Origin: Planctomycetaceae bacterium
GTDB lineage: Bacteria > Planctomycetota > Planctomycetia > Planctomycetales > Planctomycetaceae
DNA: 64,000 nucleotides
Reading direction: 5' to 3'
Assembly: GCA_018699955.1 (NCBI GenBank)
Contig: JABISG010000151.1
Coordinates: forward strand, 62,001 to 126,000
The notes below the pieces were generated by a model. It worked only from the letters and a program-made list of their open reading frames with translations. It had not been told where the DNA came from and made no database searches. Made by a program: the position numbers and the translations under genes. Shown piece by piece: positions 45,830 to 55,865 of this stretch (its first letter is position 1; every line of letters starts with the position of its first letter).

Positions 45830-47434
45830 TTATTGCCGCTTGCTCACGGAGGGATCAATCAAAATCGCGTGTTGCAGGTCTTTGTCGGCGGCCGAAGTTT
45901 CACCGGCCGCTTTGCGTTCCTTCGATCGCAACAGGTACGCCTGGGCGACCTGCGCGTCGAAGCGTTTTGCCCGTTCGTAGTCGGCAATCGCTTGGTTGTG
46001 GTCGCCCAATCCGAGAAATGCATCGCCACGTACCGAGTAGATCTCTCGCTGTGAAGAATGTTTTAGCGCCTGCGTGCAATCGTCGAGTGCCTTTTGATAC
46101 TCTTTTTTTGCCAACCAAACCTTTGACCGACCGACCAATGCTTCAGTCGATTTCGGGGCGAGTTTCAGGGCGGTGTTGTAATCGGAGAGTGCTTTGTCCC
46201 ATTGGCGGTCTTTGGCGTAATGTTTTGCCCTGTGTTGGTGGTTCTGCGGGTCTTTCGGATCTTTGGTGATGGCCTGATTCAGTGGGGATAACTGACGTAG
46301 CCATTCCGCTCTGCGCCAGTATACCTGAGATTCATCTGTCCGCCCCATCGCAGTTAACACCTTCGCTTTCACGTTCAGCAGGCTAACATCAACAAGCATG
46401 TTGTTTGGTGCCAGCTGAATTGCGGTGTTAATGTCAGTAAGGGCTTTGGAATACTCACGCTCCTGCCAGTAAGAAAGTGCGCGGTTCCTGCGCTGCAAAT
46501 AACAGTTGGGGGCGACTGCTATTGCCTTCGAGTAATCTTCAATCGTTTTGGACGCTTCACCCATCGCGTGGTAGGACACTCCACGATTGATGTAGGCAGT
46601 TCCTCTGTTTGGATTCAACTCGATCGCTGCATTGCAGTCGTCAATCGCCTCAGAATATTCTTGTAAAAAATCGCGACGATATGCCGCTCGCACGGTGTAC
46701 ATGCTGTACAACATCGAGCCGGCGTCCTTCCGCTGAATGAGGTCGTCCAAATCAGCCATACCACCAACAATGTCGTTGCGCCGAATCTTCAAACCAATTT
46801 GAAACATCTTGGAAGAAATCAATTTCGGATCAAGTTCAAGGGCCTTGGCAAAATCTGCATCTGCCTGCTTCCAGGAGTGCAAAAGGAATCGACATTGGCC
46901 GCGCAGCTCGTAGGCACCTGCGTTTTGGGGTGCCAGACGAATTGCCTCGTCGAGAGAGTTGAGGCCGTTTTCAAGATCATCCAATCGCATCAAGCAGTCG
47001 CCTTGAAGTTTATGCGACTCAGCATCGGATTCGTTGAGTTGGATCGCCGCCATGAGATCGGACTTCGCGTTTAAATATCCTTGTCTCGAAACATTGTAGG
47101 AATCGATGTAGGACTTTTCGTAATCGTGAGTGATGGTGAATCCGACCTCGTAACCGGCAGCGAACATTCGCGAGCGGGCCCGTTCGCGGTGGGCAATTGC
47201 ACTTTGATCGTCGAGCTTGATCGCCTTGGTGAATTCCTCAATGGCGGCAGTGTATTCTTCCTTCTCGAACAACAGTTTGCCGTCGGCGATCAACTTATCG
47301 GCTTCGGAGAGGACGACCGGGGCAGTCGGGCTTGCCGTTTTCACTGCGCCCGACGATTCCTGCGGCGGCGATTCCTCTCCGGAACCACATCCGAGTACAC
47401 CCACCATCGACATCGCAAGCATAAGCCGGTACAT
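45830..47434 (-). CDS. TPR-repeat lipoprotein (paralogue 1)
   Basis: 534 residues, ATG preceded by AAAGGAATG. The signal MYRLMLAMSMVGVLGCGSGE has a lipobox VLGC, so it is lipidated. The rest is a TPR solenoid with about twelve units, e.g. DGKLLFEKEEYTAAIEEFTKAIKLD and SYNAAIELNP-like segments. Lipid-anchored TPR proteins scaffold envelope complexes. Its C-terminal third is very similar to the next gene, the likely product of tandem duplication. Function unknown. Confidence 0.88.
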   Translation of the reverse strand: MYRLMLAMSMVGVLGCGSGEESPPQESSGAVKTASPTAPVVLSEADKLIADGKLLFEKEEYTAAIEEFTKAIKLDDQSAIAHRERARSRMFAAGYEVGFTITHDYEKSYIDSYNVSRQGYLNAKSDLMAAIQLNESDAESHKLQGDCLMRLDDLENGLNSLDEAIRLAPQNAGAYELRGQCRFLLHSWKQADADFAKALELDPKLISSKMFQIGLKIRRNDIVGGMADLDDLIQRKDAGSMLYSMYTVRAAYRRDFLQEYSEAIDDCNAAIELNPNRGTAYINRGVSYHAMGEASKTIEDYSKAIAVAPNCYLQRRNRALSYWQEREYSKALTDINTAIQLAPNNMLVDVSLLNVKAKVLTAMGRTDESQVYWRRAEWLRQLSPLNQAITKDPKDPQNHQHRAKHYAKDRQWDKALSDYNTALKLAPKSTEALVGRSKVWLAKKEYQKALDDCTQALKHSSQREIYSVRGDAFLGLGDHNQAIADYERAKRFDAQVAQAYLLRSKERKAAGETSAADKDLQHAILIDPSVSKRQ

Positions 47435-47536
47435 GTTTCATTCCTTTGAAACAACTCGCCCTTACGACACAGCACACGCGCACAGCGGCTCGAACGAGCA
47501 GCTTGTAATTTCCGACTGAAGACGTGTCAATCCCGG

Positions 47537-49123
47537 CTAGCGCCGCTCGCTCACGGAGGGATCGATCGCAATGGCCTGCCGCAAGTCTTCGGCCGCCGCC
47601 GATATCTCACCGGCCGCTTTCCGTTCCTTCGAACGCAACAGGTACGCCAGAGCGACCTGCGCGTCGAAGCGCTTTGCCCGTTCGTAGTCGGCAATCGCTC
47701 GGTTGTGGTCGCTCAATCCGAGATAGGCATCGCCGCGCACCGAATAGATCTCTCGTTGTGTTGAGAGTTTGAGCGCATGCTCGCAGTCGTCAATTGCTTT
47801 TTGAAACTTGCCTTGTGCCAACCACGCCTTGGCTCGTCCGATGAGGGCATCGACCGATTCTGGTTCCAGTTGAAGCGCCTTGCTGAAATCGGAGATGGCG
47901 TTCTCCCATTGATCATCGTCCGCGTAATGCTCGGCCCGCCGTTGGTAGCTCTGGGAATCTTTGGGTTGGCGGATGATCGCCTGATTGAGCGGTGCCAAAT
48001 GTTGCAGCCACTCCGACTTTCGCCGCGATGTTCGGGCCTCGTTGGGCCGATCCATTTCTGTCAACATTTCCGCGCGGATTCTGTGTAATTCAGCCACGTT
48101 CGGCGCCAATTCGATGGCGGTGTCGATTTCGGTCATCGCTTTGGAAAACAGACCTGTCATCATGTATGCCGCCGCGAGGTTAACGTGCGGCTCACAGTTT
48201 TCAGAGTCGAGCGAAATCGCTTTGTTGAAATCGGCAATCGCCTTGGACGGTTGTTCGAGTCCTAAATAGGCAATTCCACGATTGTAGTAGGGACTCCATT
48301 TTCGCGGGGCCAATTCGGCGGCCTTCGTACACGAGGCGACAGCCTTCTCGCAATCGTGCAATCGTATATAAGCAAGCGCGCGATTGGCGTACGCCATCGA
48401 GTCCGTGTTGTCGAGTCGAATGGCAGCATCGAAATCGGCCAGCGAGCCAGCGGCGTCACCGGTAAAGCACTTCAAACTGCCGCGCCCCAGCAGTGACTTG
48501 GCCATCTTCGGGTCGAGTTCAATGGCTCGCGTAAAGTCGGCCATGGCTTTCGCCGAACTGTTCGATTGAGAGTACGCGGTGCCACGTTTGTGGTAGGCGT
48601 CCGCGTCCTGGGGGGCAATTCGAATCGCCTCGTCGAGAGCTGCGATCGCTCCCTTGTCATCACCCAGTTCGAACAGGCACCGTCCTTGCAGCTTGTGTGC
48701 TTCCACGTCGGATGTGTCCAGACGAATTGCAGCCTTCAGGTCGGCGTGAGCCGCTTGAAAGACCTGCCTTTCATGGCGACCCACTGCAGGTCCAACGTCA
48801 ATGATCTCTGTATTCTTCAAGTTCAGTGTTGAGGAAACAAACTCACTGTGTCCGGCAGAGAACATGCGGGCCTGCGCCCGTTCCCGATGCGCGACAGCAT
48901 TTTGACCATCGAGTTGGATCGCCTTGCTGAATGTCTCGATCGCGGCGTCGTACTTCTTCTTGTCGAAAAACCGCTTGCCTTCGGCGATGAGTTCATCGAC
49001 TTTCGGTTCGGCGACGTGTGTAGCTGCGTTTGCTTCGTCCGCAGACACCTGCGGCTGCGATTCATCTCCCGAACCGCAGCCGAGTACACCCGCTAACAGC
49101 ATGACAGGAATCAGCCGACGCAT
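47537..49123 (-). CDS. TPR-repeat lipoprotein (paralogue 2)
   Basis: 528 residues with AAAGGAG upstream of the ATG and a lipobox VLGC (MRRLIPVMLLAGVLGCGSG). TPR units run throughout. QREIYSVRGDAYLGLSDHN, AIADYERAKRFDAQVA and LLRSKERKAAGE are shared almost exactly with paralogue 1, whereas the N-terminal sequences diverge. The pair probably arose by tandem duplication; identity is highest in the last ~130 residues, suggesting either strong constraint or gene conversion. Function unknown. Confidence 0.88.
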   Translation of the reverse strand: MRRLIPVMLLAGVLGCGSGDESQPQVSADEANAATHVAEPKVDELIAEGKRFFDKKKYDAAIETFSKAIQLDGQNAVAHRERAQARMFSAGHSEFVSSTLNLKNTEIIDVGPAVGRHERQVFQAAHADLKAAIRLDTSDVEAHKLQGRCLFELGDDKGAIAALDEAIRIAPQDADAYHKRGTAYSQSNSSAKAMADFTRAIELDPKMAKSLLGRGSLKCFTGDAAGSLADFDAAIRLDNTDSMAYANRALAYIRLHDCEKAVASCTKAAELAPRKWSPYYNRGIAYLGLEQPSKAIADFNKAISLDSENCEPHVNLAAAYMMTGLFSKAMTEIDTAIELAPNVAELHRIRAEMLTEMDRPNEARTSRRKSEWLQHLAPLNQAIIRQPKDSQSYQRRAEHYADDDQWENAISDFSKALQLEPESVDALIGRAKAWLAQGKFQKAIDDCEHALKLSTQREIYSVRGDAYLGLSDHNRAIADYERAKRFDAQVALAYLLRSKERKAAGEISAAAEDLRQAIAIDPSVSERR

Positions 49124-49236
49124 GCTTCACTCCTTTGAAACACGGCGATTATCCAAGCGGGAAACGCGCGCAGCGATCCCGTTGGGCAGCTTGTAATTCC
49201 CACCTGAAATTGCGTCAACCCCGGTCCCGGCTGCGC

Positions 49237-50373
49237 CTACGTGATGTGCGCCCCTTGAGTCTCAACATACACCGCGTACAGCGAGGTGCTGCCGGTCATG
49301 AAGAGGCGGTTGCGTTTGGTGCCGCCGAAGCAGACGTTCGAGCAGATTTCCGGCAACAGAATCTGGCCGATGCGATCGCCGTCGGGGGCGAAGATGTGAA
49401 CGCCATCGTAACCTTCGCCGACCCAACCGGCCGAAGCCCAGATGTTGCCATCGACGTCGGCACGAATTCCGTCAGCGAAACCGGCAACCGTTTCGCCGTT
49501 CAATTCGAGCTCCATGCTGGTGAACAATCGGCCGTTGGCAAGCTTCTTGCCGTCAACCACATCCCACACCTTGATGATTTCCTTCGCTTCGTCGTAATGC
49601 GAAGCGCCGGTGTCGGCAATGTACAGCTTCTTGTAATCGGGCGAGAAGCAGAGACCGTTCGGCTTGAACAGTTCGTCGGTCACCTTCGTCATCTTGCCGG
49701 TGCGGGCGTCGATGCGATACACGGCTTCCTTAATCTCCAGCGGTCCCTTGTTCCCTTCGTAATTCATCAGACTGCCGTAGCCGGGGTCGGTGAACCAGAT
49801 CGCGCCATCATCGGGATGCACGACGGCATCGTTGGGGGCGTTCAGCCGTTTGCCCTGCCAACCGTCGGCCAGCACACTGATCTTGCCGTTGTATTCGTAA
49901 CGAACCACGCGGCGATTGCCATGCTCGCAGGAGATTTGGCGGCCACGAAAGTCGAACGTGTTGCCGTTGCTGTTGCCCGAGGGATTGCGGAACGTGCTGA
50001 CGTGTCCGTCTTCTTCCTGCCACCGCAGTTGCACGTTGTTGGGAATGTCGCTCCACAGCAAGTAACGGCCCACACCGTTCCATGCCGGGCCTTCGGCCCA
50101 CAACATTTTCTTGCTGTGATACAACCGCTGAATCGGTGTGTTGCCCAGCCTGTATTTCTTGAAGCGATCGTCGAGAATGACAAGGTCGGGATCGGGATAA
50201 CGCACCGGCGCGGCGTTCGGCCCGTAGTCGCGACCAAACGCAACCGATGTTGCCGCCGTCGCCGCGGATGCCGCCGCCGCCAGAAACGATCGCCGACCGA
50301 TCTTCGGCAGCGATGACGGTTTCTGCGTTTCACTGCCAGTCAATTCGGCACCGCTATCGATCAGTCCGCTCAT
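49237..50373 (-). CDS. TAT-exported SMP-30/gluconolactonase-like protein
   Basis: 378 residues. A twin-arginine-type signal (GRRSFLAAAASAATAA) begins at about residue 26. The mature protein is the SMP-30/gluconolactonase propeller: GPAWNGVGRYLLWSDIPNN, NGNTFDFRGRQISCEHG, NAPNDAVVHPDDGAIWFTDPGYG and the PNGLCFSPDYKKLYIAD segment with Asn/Asp metal ligands. It likely hydrolyses a sugar lactone in the periplasm. Ribosome-binding site GGGAG before the ATG. It stands alone between divergent genes. Confidence 0.93.
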   Translation of the reverse strand: MSGLIDSGAELTGSETQKPSSLPKIGRRSFLAAAASAATAATSVAFGRDYGPNAAPVRYPDPDLVILDDRFKKYRLGNTPIQRLYHSKKMLWAEGPAWNGVGRYLLWSDIPNNVQLRWQEEDGHVSTFRNPSGNSNGNTFDFRGRQISCEHGNRRVVRYEYNGKISVLADGWQGKRLNAPNDAVVHPDDGAIWFTDPGYGSLMNYEGNKGPLEIKEAVYRIDARTGKMTKVTDELFKPNGLCFSPDYKKLYIADTGASHYDEAKEIIKVWDVVDGKKLANGRLFTSMELELNGETVAGFADGIRADVDGNIWASAGWVGEGYDGVHIFAPDGDRIGQILLPEICSNVCFGGTKRNRLFMTGSTSLYAVYVETQGAHIT

Positions 50374-50633
50374 GCTGTGTCTCCCGGTGTTGGTAGTTCT
50401 TTAATGAGTGCTCTTCGAGTGAAGTTCGAGGTCACCGAATTGTAACAACAACCGCCCGGGATCGCCCGCGCGGAGCTGCTTCGTTGTGAATCGTAAAGGA
50501 ACGCTCCGCTTCGGAAAGCCTTCGCGTCGCGGCTAACCAGCATCTCAATAGTTGAATTGCGGTTGTCTCGATCTCATAATCAAGTTTCGCCGTCGTTCAG
50601 TCATTGGGGAAAACAGCTTCAGGAATTCAAACC

Positions 50634-52064
50634 ATGAAATGCGCATTTGTTGCGATGATCCTCGCGGGGATTGTCACTGTTTCCGTCGGCGTTAATGCAG
50701 CGGAACCGTCGTCGTACTTTCGAGCCGATCACGGTCGCGCTGCCAGCGACAACGCATCGTTGCCGACCGACTTTGCATCGAAGGCGAATCTGGCTTGGCA
50801 AACTCCGCTCGCTCCAGGCAACTCGACGCCCTGTGTTTCCGGCAACTCGATTTTTCTGACCACCTGGCAGAAAGAGTCGAAGGAACTGGCAACCGTTGCG
50901 CTCGACCGCAAGACGGGTAAGCTCCGCTGGAAACGCGTCGTGCCGACAACAGAAATCGAGGACTTTCATACCGCCGGCAGTCCCGCGTCGGCAACGTCCG
51001 CCAGCGACGGGAGACGCGTCTACTCATTCTTCGGCAGCTACGGCCTGTTGTGTTACAACTTCGAGGGCAAGTTGTTGTGGGAACATCGGCTCGGCCCGTT
51101 TCAGGATGAGTTCGGTGCGAGCAGTTCCCCCGTGCTGGTTGACGGCAAAGTGATTCTCGTCGAAGACCACGACATCGACAGCTACCTCATCGCCATCGAC
51201 AAGTTGACCGGCAAACAGGTCTGGAAAACGTCGCGCGCGGGATCGACGCGCAGTTACGCGACGCCGATTGTGGTCGAGACGAAATCGGGCGGCAAACAGT
51301 TGATCGTCGCCGGCTCACTGCAAATTACCGGTTACAACATCGAAACCGGTAAACGCATCTGGTGGATGAACGGCCTGTCGCGACTCGTCGATCCGACGCC
51401 GGTCTTCGCCAACGGCCTGTTGTACATCGCCACCCAGACGACGGGCGGCGATCAGTCGGAACGCATCTCGATGGGGCCGTTTCCGGATGCCCTCAAAGCG
51501 TACGACAAGAACGGCGACAGCAAAGTCGGCAAGAATGAACTGCCCGCGGGCGACATCCTCACCCGCTTCTTCCGTATCGATCTGGATCAGGACCAGAAAC
51601 TCGACCGCGACGAGTGGGACAAGCACGCCCGCGTTTTCAAGCAGGCACGAAACGCAGCATTGGCGGTCGATCCCAACGGCAAAGGCGATGTGAGCGACAC
51701 GCACGTCAAATGGGTCTACCGACGCAGCCTGCCGACGGTTCCCAGTTCGGTCGTCTATCGCGGTGTGATGTACATGGTCAAAGACGGCGGCATCATCACC
51801 AGCCTTGATGCAAGCAACGGCCAGATGCTTCATCAAGCGCGTGCCGTCGGCCGCGGCAACTATTACGCCTCACTGGTGGCAGGCGACGGCAAAGTCTACC
51901 TCGCCAGCGAACGCGGCGTCATCACCGTCCTCAAAGCCGGCACCCGCTTTGAAACACTCGCATCCCATGACTTCGCCGAACGAATGATGGCCACACCGGT
52001 GATCGCCGGCGGGAAAATGTATGTACGCACGGACGCGGGGTTATATGTATTTGGCGTGCGATAA
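50634..52064 (+). CDS. Exported PQQ-type beta-propeller with EF-hand insertion
   Basis: 476 residues from the ATG at 50634 (AGGAA upstream). Signal peptide 1-22 (ending VNAAE). Tryptophan-docking propeller blades repeat AxDxxTGKxxW (DRKTGKLRW, DKLTGKQVW, NIETGKRIW). Between blades, residues 291-327 contain two canonical EF-hand loops: D291-N293-D295-K297-G299-E302 and D316-D318-D320-K322-D324-E327, plus a weaker third loop near 346. Calcium-binding insertion is characteristic of planctomycete propellers. No PQQ-dehydrogenase catalytic residues were recognised; probably a binding or assembly protein. Confidence 0.88.
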   Translation: MKCAFVAMILAGIVTVSVGVNAAEPSSYFRADHGRAASDNASLPTDFASKANLAWQTPLAPGNSTPCVSGNSIFLTTWQKESKELATVALDRKTGKLRWKRVVPTTEIEDFHTAGSPASATSASDGRRVYSFFGSYGLLCYNFEGKLLWEHRLGPFQDEFGASSSPVLVDGKVILVEDHDIDSYLIAIDKLTGKQVWKTSRAGSTRSYATPIVVETKSGGKQLIVAGSLQITGYNIETGKRIWWMNGLSRLVDPTPVFANGLLYIATQTTGGDQSERISMGPFPDALKAYDKNGDSKVGKNELPAGDILTRFFRIDLDQDQKLDRDEWDKHARVFKQARNAALAVDPNGKGDVSDTHVKWVYRRSLPTVPSSVVYRGVMYMVKDGGIITSLDASNGQMLHQARAVGRGNYYASLVAGDGKVYLASERGVITVLKAGTRFETLASHDFAERMMATPVIAGGKMYVRTDAGLYVFGVR

Positions 52065-52098
52065 TCGCACATGTGTTTTGTGACTCCGAAGTGATCGT

Positions 52099-53535
52099 AT
52101 GAAGCCATTCAACGCGATGGCGTTTGAAAAGAAAGAGATGGGAGTCATGTTGAAACATGAGTTGCAGGCGGCGCAAGATCCGTTGTGCCGATTTATCGGG
52201 AGCAAGCGAGCATTTCTCGTCGTTCTGCTGCTGGCAATCGCGACAGCCGGCCAAAGCCTTGCGGCAGGCGCCGTCGATTCGGAATGGGCGCACCAGTGGC
52301 CGCAGTGGCGTGGGCCTTCGGCTGATGGAATCGCGGCGCATGCGCGTCCGCCGATTCACTGGAGCAAGACGGAGAACATCCGCTGGAAGCAACCGCTTCC
52401 TGGCGAAGGCAGTGCGACGCCGATTGTGTGGCAAGATCAAATCTTCGTCGTTGCGGCGGTGAAGACGGATCGGATTGCGAAGAATCCGCCCAAAGCCGAC
52501 GCGCGAGCGAAAACCAATCCGCCCGCGAATATTTACGAGTACGTCGTACTCAGTCTGGATCGCAAAACGGGCAAAGAACGCTGGCGGCGGGTGGCGTGTG
52601 AGGACGCGCCGCATGAGGGCCGTCACCCGGCCAACAGCTTTGCTTCGTCCTCACCCATGACCGATGGCAAGCGACTTTACGTATCGTTTGGTTCGCGCGG
52701 CATTTTCTGTTTCGACCTGACCGGGCGGCAACTATGGCAGCGCGATTTGGGCGACATGCGAACGCGTTACGGTTGGGGTGAAGGGACCTCGCCCGTCGTG
52801 CATGGCGATTCGTTGATCATCAACTGGGATCACGAAGATCAGTCGTTCATCGAAGTGCTGAACGCTAAAACGGGAAAGACGCGGTGGAAGGCCGACCGCG
52901 ATGAACCGACAACTTGGGCCACACCGCTAGTCGTCGTTCACAAGGGCCGCACACAGGTCATTGTCAACGGGACGAATCGCGTTCGTAGTTACGATCTGGA
53001 AACGGGGGAAGTCATCTGGCAATGCGGCGGGCAAACGGTCAATGCCATTCCCTCGCCGTTAGCGGCTGAAGGAGTCGTCTACGTTATGAGCGGCTACCGC
53101 AGCGCGGCGGCCGTGGCCGTGTCGTTGGACGCGAGGGGCGATCTTGGTGATGGTGCTACCGCGATCAAATGGCGATACGGTCGCGGCACGCCCTATGTCC
53201 CTTCACCGATATTGCTCGAGGATCAACTCTATTTCACACGCCGCAATTCAGCGGTTATATCGTCGTTGAACATCGCGACCGGCAAACCGATCTTCACCGA
53301 GACCCGGTTGCCTGCGCTTTCGAGCATTTACGCATCACCCGTTTCCGCCCAAGGCCGCATTTACCTCGTCGGCCGCGATGGCACGACGCTAGTGATCCAA
53401 CACGGCCCAAAACTCAAAGTGCTGGCAACAAATCGGCTCGACGACGCAATTGATGCATCACCCGTGCTGGTCGGCAAACAACTGTTCCTACGCAGCGCCC
53501 GCCATCTGTATTGCATTGAGGAAACGGATAAATAG
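52099..53535 (+). CDS. Exported PQQ-type beta-propeller protein
   Basis: 478 residues, starting 34 bp after the previous gene. The signal peptide is at about residues 33-56 (FLVVLLLAIATAGQSLAA), so the N-terminus is long if the first ATG at 52099 is used; an in-frame ATG at 52138 is equally possible. Mature blades carry DRKTGKERW, NAKTGKTRW, DLETGEVIW and NIATGKPIF. WPQWRGPSADG at the mature N-terminus is typical of planctomycete outer-membrane-associated BamB-like propellers. No EF-hands. Same operon as the preceding gene; the pair arose by duplication. Confidence 0.87.
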   Translation: MKPFNAMAFEKKEMGVMLKHELQAAQDPLCRFIGSKRAFLVVLLLAIATAGQSLAAGAVDSEWAHQWPQWRGPSADGIAAHARPPIHWSKTENIRWKQPLPGEGSATPIVWQDQIFVVAAVKTDRIAKNPPKADARAKTNPPANIYEYVVLSLDRKTGKERWRRVACEDAPHEGRHPANSFASSSPMTDGKRLYVSFGSRGIFCFDLTGRQLWQRDLGDMRTRYGWGEGTSPVVHGDSLIINWDHEDQSFIEVLNAKTGKTRWKADRDEPTTWATPLVVVHKGRTQVIVNGTNRVRSYDLETGEVIWQCGGQTVNAIPSPLAAEGVVYVMSGYRSAAAVAVSLDARGDLGDGATAIKWRYGRGTPYVPSPILLEDQLYFTRRNSAVISSLNIATGKPIFTETRLPALSSIYASPVSAQGRIYLVGRDGTTLVIQHGPKLKVLATNRLDDAIDASPVLVGKQLFLRSARHLYCIEETDK

Positions 53536-53818
53536 GATTCGACATCAGAACCGAAGCAGCCCGCTCGCGGAAAACGTATCCGTGAAATCCGTGTAATCCG
53601 TGGTTAAAATCAATCCAGGATGCACGCAAAAATGCGTCAGGTCGCGCGTCTTCGACTTCCCCGATGCCCCGTCAGTCTTTACGATTGATCGCTTGTTTTC
53701 GGAATCACCCCGGCGCGGCCGGAATTCCCCGCGGGCTGTACGCAACGACCCCAATTCCAGAGAGTTTTCAACGACCGAATGTACTTCGGTCAATTGTCAC
53801 ACGAGGAGCAGAGTTCGG
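53536..53818. other. Leader with 9-bp tandem repeats before the ABC-F gene
   Basis: The stretch contains three near-identical 9-bp units (ATCCGTGAA, ATCCGTGTA, ATCCGTGGT) at 53578-53604. A GAGGAG ribosome-binding site precedes the ATG at 53819. An open frame running through here from 53600 has no support as coding. Confidence 0.5.
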
Positions 53819-55603
53819 ATGGCGGTGCTGTTAGAGATCAAGAACGTTCACAAGAGTTACGGCGACCAGGTGCTGTTGGATGGTGCTGAAGCCACGTTGA
53901 TTGACGATGTGAAAGTCGGATTCGTCGGCCGCAACGGGGCGGGAAAATCGACGCTGCTAAGAATTCTGCTAGGCGAAGAGGAAGTTGATAGCGGCGAGGT
54001 GACGTTGCATCCGCGTCTGAAACTCGGCTATTTACGGCAGCATGATCCGTTTCAGCCGGGCGAGACGGCCATCGAGTTCTTGATGCGCGACAGCGGCCAA
54101 CCCGATTGGAAATGCGGCGAAGTGGCCGGCGAGTTCGAGATCAAAGGGGATTCGCTCGAAGGCCCGCTCAGTGAGTTATCCGGCGGTTGGCAGACCCGCG
54201 TCAAACTTGCGGCGCTGCTGCTGCACGAACCGAACCTGCTGCTGCTCGATGAACCGACCAACTTTCTCGACCTGCGAACCCAGATTCTGCTGGAACACTT
54301 TCTGCGGCATTACAAAAAGGCCTGCCTGATCGTTTCGCATGATCGGGAATTCCTCAACGCAACCTGTGGCCACACTCTCGATCTCTCGCGTGGCAAACTG
54401 ACAATGTATCCGGGGCCGATCAACGCCTACCTCGAGATGGTTGCCGAACAGCGCATACGCGATGAGAAGACCAACGAGTCCGTCATCTCAAAACAGAAGC
54501 AACTTCAAAGATTTATCGACAAGAACCGTGCCAACGCGAACACGGCCTCGCAAGCGCGGTCGAAAGCCAAGCAACTCGGACGTCTGCAAACCACCGACAT
54601 CGCCAGCGACGAGCCGACGGCATTTATCCGCACACCGATTGTTGAACCTCGCAAGGGACCGGCCGTCCGCTGTCAGGGACTTTCGATCGGTTATCCCGAT
54701 CACACAGTCGCCACCGGAATCGATCTCGAAATTGAATACGGCGAGCGCGCCGTCATTGTCGGTGACAACGGGCAGGGCAAAACGACGTTTCTGCGATCGG
54801 TGGTCGATTCGTTGAAGCCGTTGGCTGGAAATGTTCGCTGGGGATACCACTGCGACATCGGCGTTTACGCACAGCATGTCTACACCACCCTGCCGCCGGA
54901 ACTCTCGGTGAAGGATTACCTGGACTACACCGCCTTGCCCGGCACCACACTTCAAGCGATTCTGCGAACGGCCGGTTCGATGTTGTTTCGCGGGCAGGCG
55001 GTCAACAAGAAAATTGCCGTGCTGTCCGGCGGTGAACGCGCGCGGCTTTGTATGGCCGGGCTGTTATTGGGTGAACACAATGTGCTGATCCTCGACGAAC
55101 CGGGCAACCACCTGGACGTCGATACCATCGAAGCGCTGGCGACGGCGTTGGTCAATTACAAAGGCACGGTTATCTTCACCAGCCACGACCGGCACTTCAT
55201 GAAACGCGTGGCCACCTGTGTCATCGAGGTCCGCGACGGCCAGGTACGAAACTACGGCGGCAACTACGACGCCTACATCTATTCGGTCAATAAAGAAATC
55301 GACGACGGCGAGCGCGCACGTAACGCCGCCATGTCGAAACCTCTCCCCGGAAAGCAGGCGAAGCCGGTCAAAAGAGTCGCGCGACGCGACGAACGCAAGG
55401 TCCGCAAAGAAGTTTCCAAAACCCAGAAAGCCGTCGCGCGGCTGGACAAGGAAAAGACCGCGCTCAGCCAGCAATTACTCACCGAAACCGATCCCGCCGA
55501 AGCGCTACGTCTGCACGAAGAAGTCACCCGGCTGACAACCGAACTCGCCGAAGCCGAACAACGCTGGTTTGAACTGCAGGAAGAGCTGGAATCGGCGTTT
55601 TGA
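53819..55603 (+). CDS. ABC-F family ATPase (Uup-like)
   Basis: 594 residues from the ATG at 53819. Two ATPase cassettes: first Walker A GRNGAGKS with LSGGWQTRVKLA and LLLLDEPTNFLD; second GDNGQGKT with LSGGERARLCMAG and LILDEPGNHLD. There is no membrane domain, and a C-terminal coiled coil (KVRKEVSKTQKAVARLDKEK to the end) resembles Uup. ABC-F proteins act on the ribosome or on DNA structures and ribosomal stalls. The role of this one is inferred from similarity to Uup; antibiotic resistance is less likely. Confidence 0.93.
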   Translation: MAVLLEIKNVHKSYGDQVLLDGAEATLIDDVKVGFVGRNGAGKSTLLRILLGEEEVDSGEVTLHPRLKLGYLRQHDPFQPGETAIEFLMRDSGQPDWKCGEVAGEFEIKGDSLEGPLSELSGGWQTRVKLAALLLHEPNLLLLDEPTNFLDLRTQILLEHFLRHYKKACLIVSHDREFLNATCGHTLDLSRGKLTMYPGPINAYLEMVAEQRIRDEKTNESVISKQKQLQRFIDKNRANANTASQARSKAKQLGRLQTTDIASDEPTAFIRTPIVEPRKGPAVRCQGLSIGYPDHTVATGIDLEIEYGERAVIVGDNGQGKTTFLRSVVDSLKPLAGNVRWGYHCDIGVYAQHVYTTLPPELSVKDYLDYTALPGTTLQAILRTAGSMLFRGQAVNKKIAVLSGGERARLCMAGLLLGEHNVLILDEPGNHLDVDTIEALATALVNYKGTVIFTSHDRHFMKRVATCVIEVRDGQVRNYGGNYDAYIYSVNKEIDDGERARNAAMSKPLPGKQAKPVKRVARRDERKVRKEVSKTQKAVARLDKEKTALSQQLLTETDPAEALRLHEEVTRLTTELAEAEQRWFELQEELESAF

Positions 55604-55613
55604 GTGACGCGTT

Positions 55614-55760
55614 GGGTGCCGGGGCTGGAGTCTTTACGAAGCCCTGGTTTTCGTTCTGCATCAAAGATTCCGGGGCTTCCCTTCGGTCCAGCCCCGGCCA
55701 CCCGCCGTTCTGAACCCGTTCGAAGTTCTTGTCTACGCAAAGCCGCTTCTTTGCGTAGAC
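55614..55760. repeat. Two hairpins downstream of ABC-F gene
   Basis: Hairpin 1: CCGGGGCTGGA and TCCAGCCCCGG arms (55614-55629 and 55687-55703, one base indel). Hairpin 2: perfect 12-bp stem GTCTACGCAAAG/CTTTGCGTAGAC at 55731-55760 with a 6-base loop. No T-run follows either. The 262-bp gap otherwise holds nothing recognised. Confidence 0.7.
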
Positions 55761-55865
55761 GGCCGCTTTGCGTTAAAAATGGATGCATCCAATTCATCGA
55801 ACGAAACACCGCCGTGCAGAATGAATCGCGGCCAACTGTTCCAATAAGACGTCAGACTCCCCGCC

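Noticed and set aside
49135..50316. A 393-codon open frame on + opposite the SMP-30 gene
   Set aside because: Antisense shadow of a well-supported gene; the translation has no known motif and no ribosome-binding site.
53600..53818. N-terminal extension of the ABC-F gene
   Set aside because: It consists of repeat-rich leader; the ABC-F pattern and GAGGAG site start at 53819.
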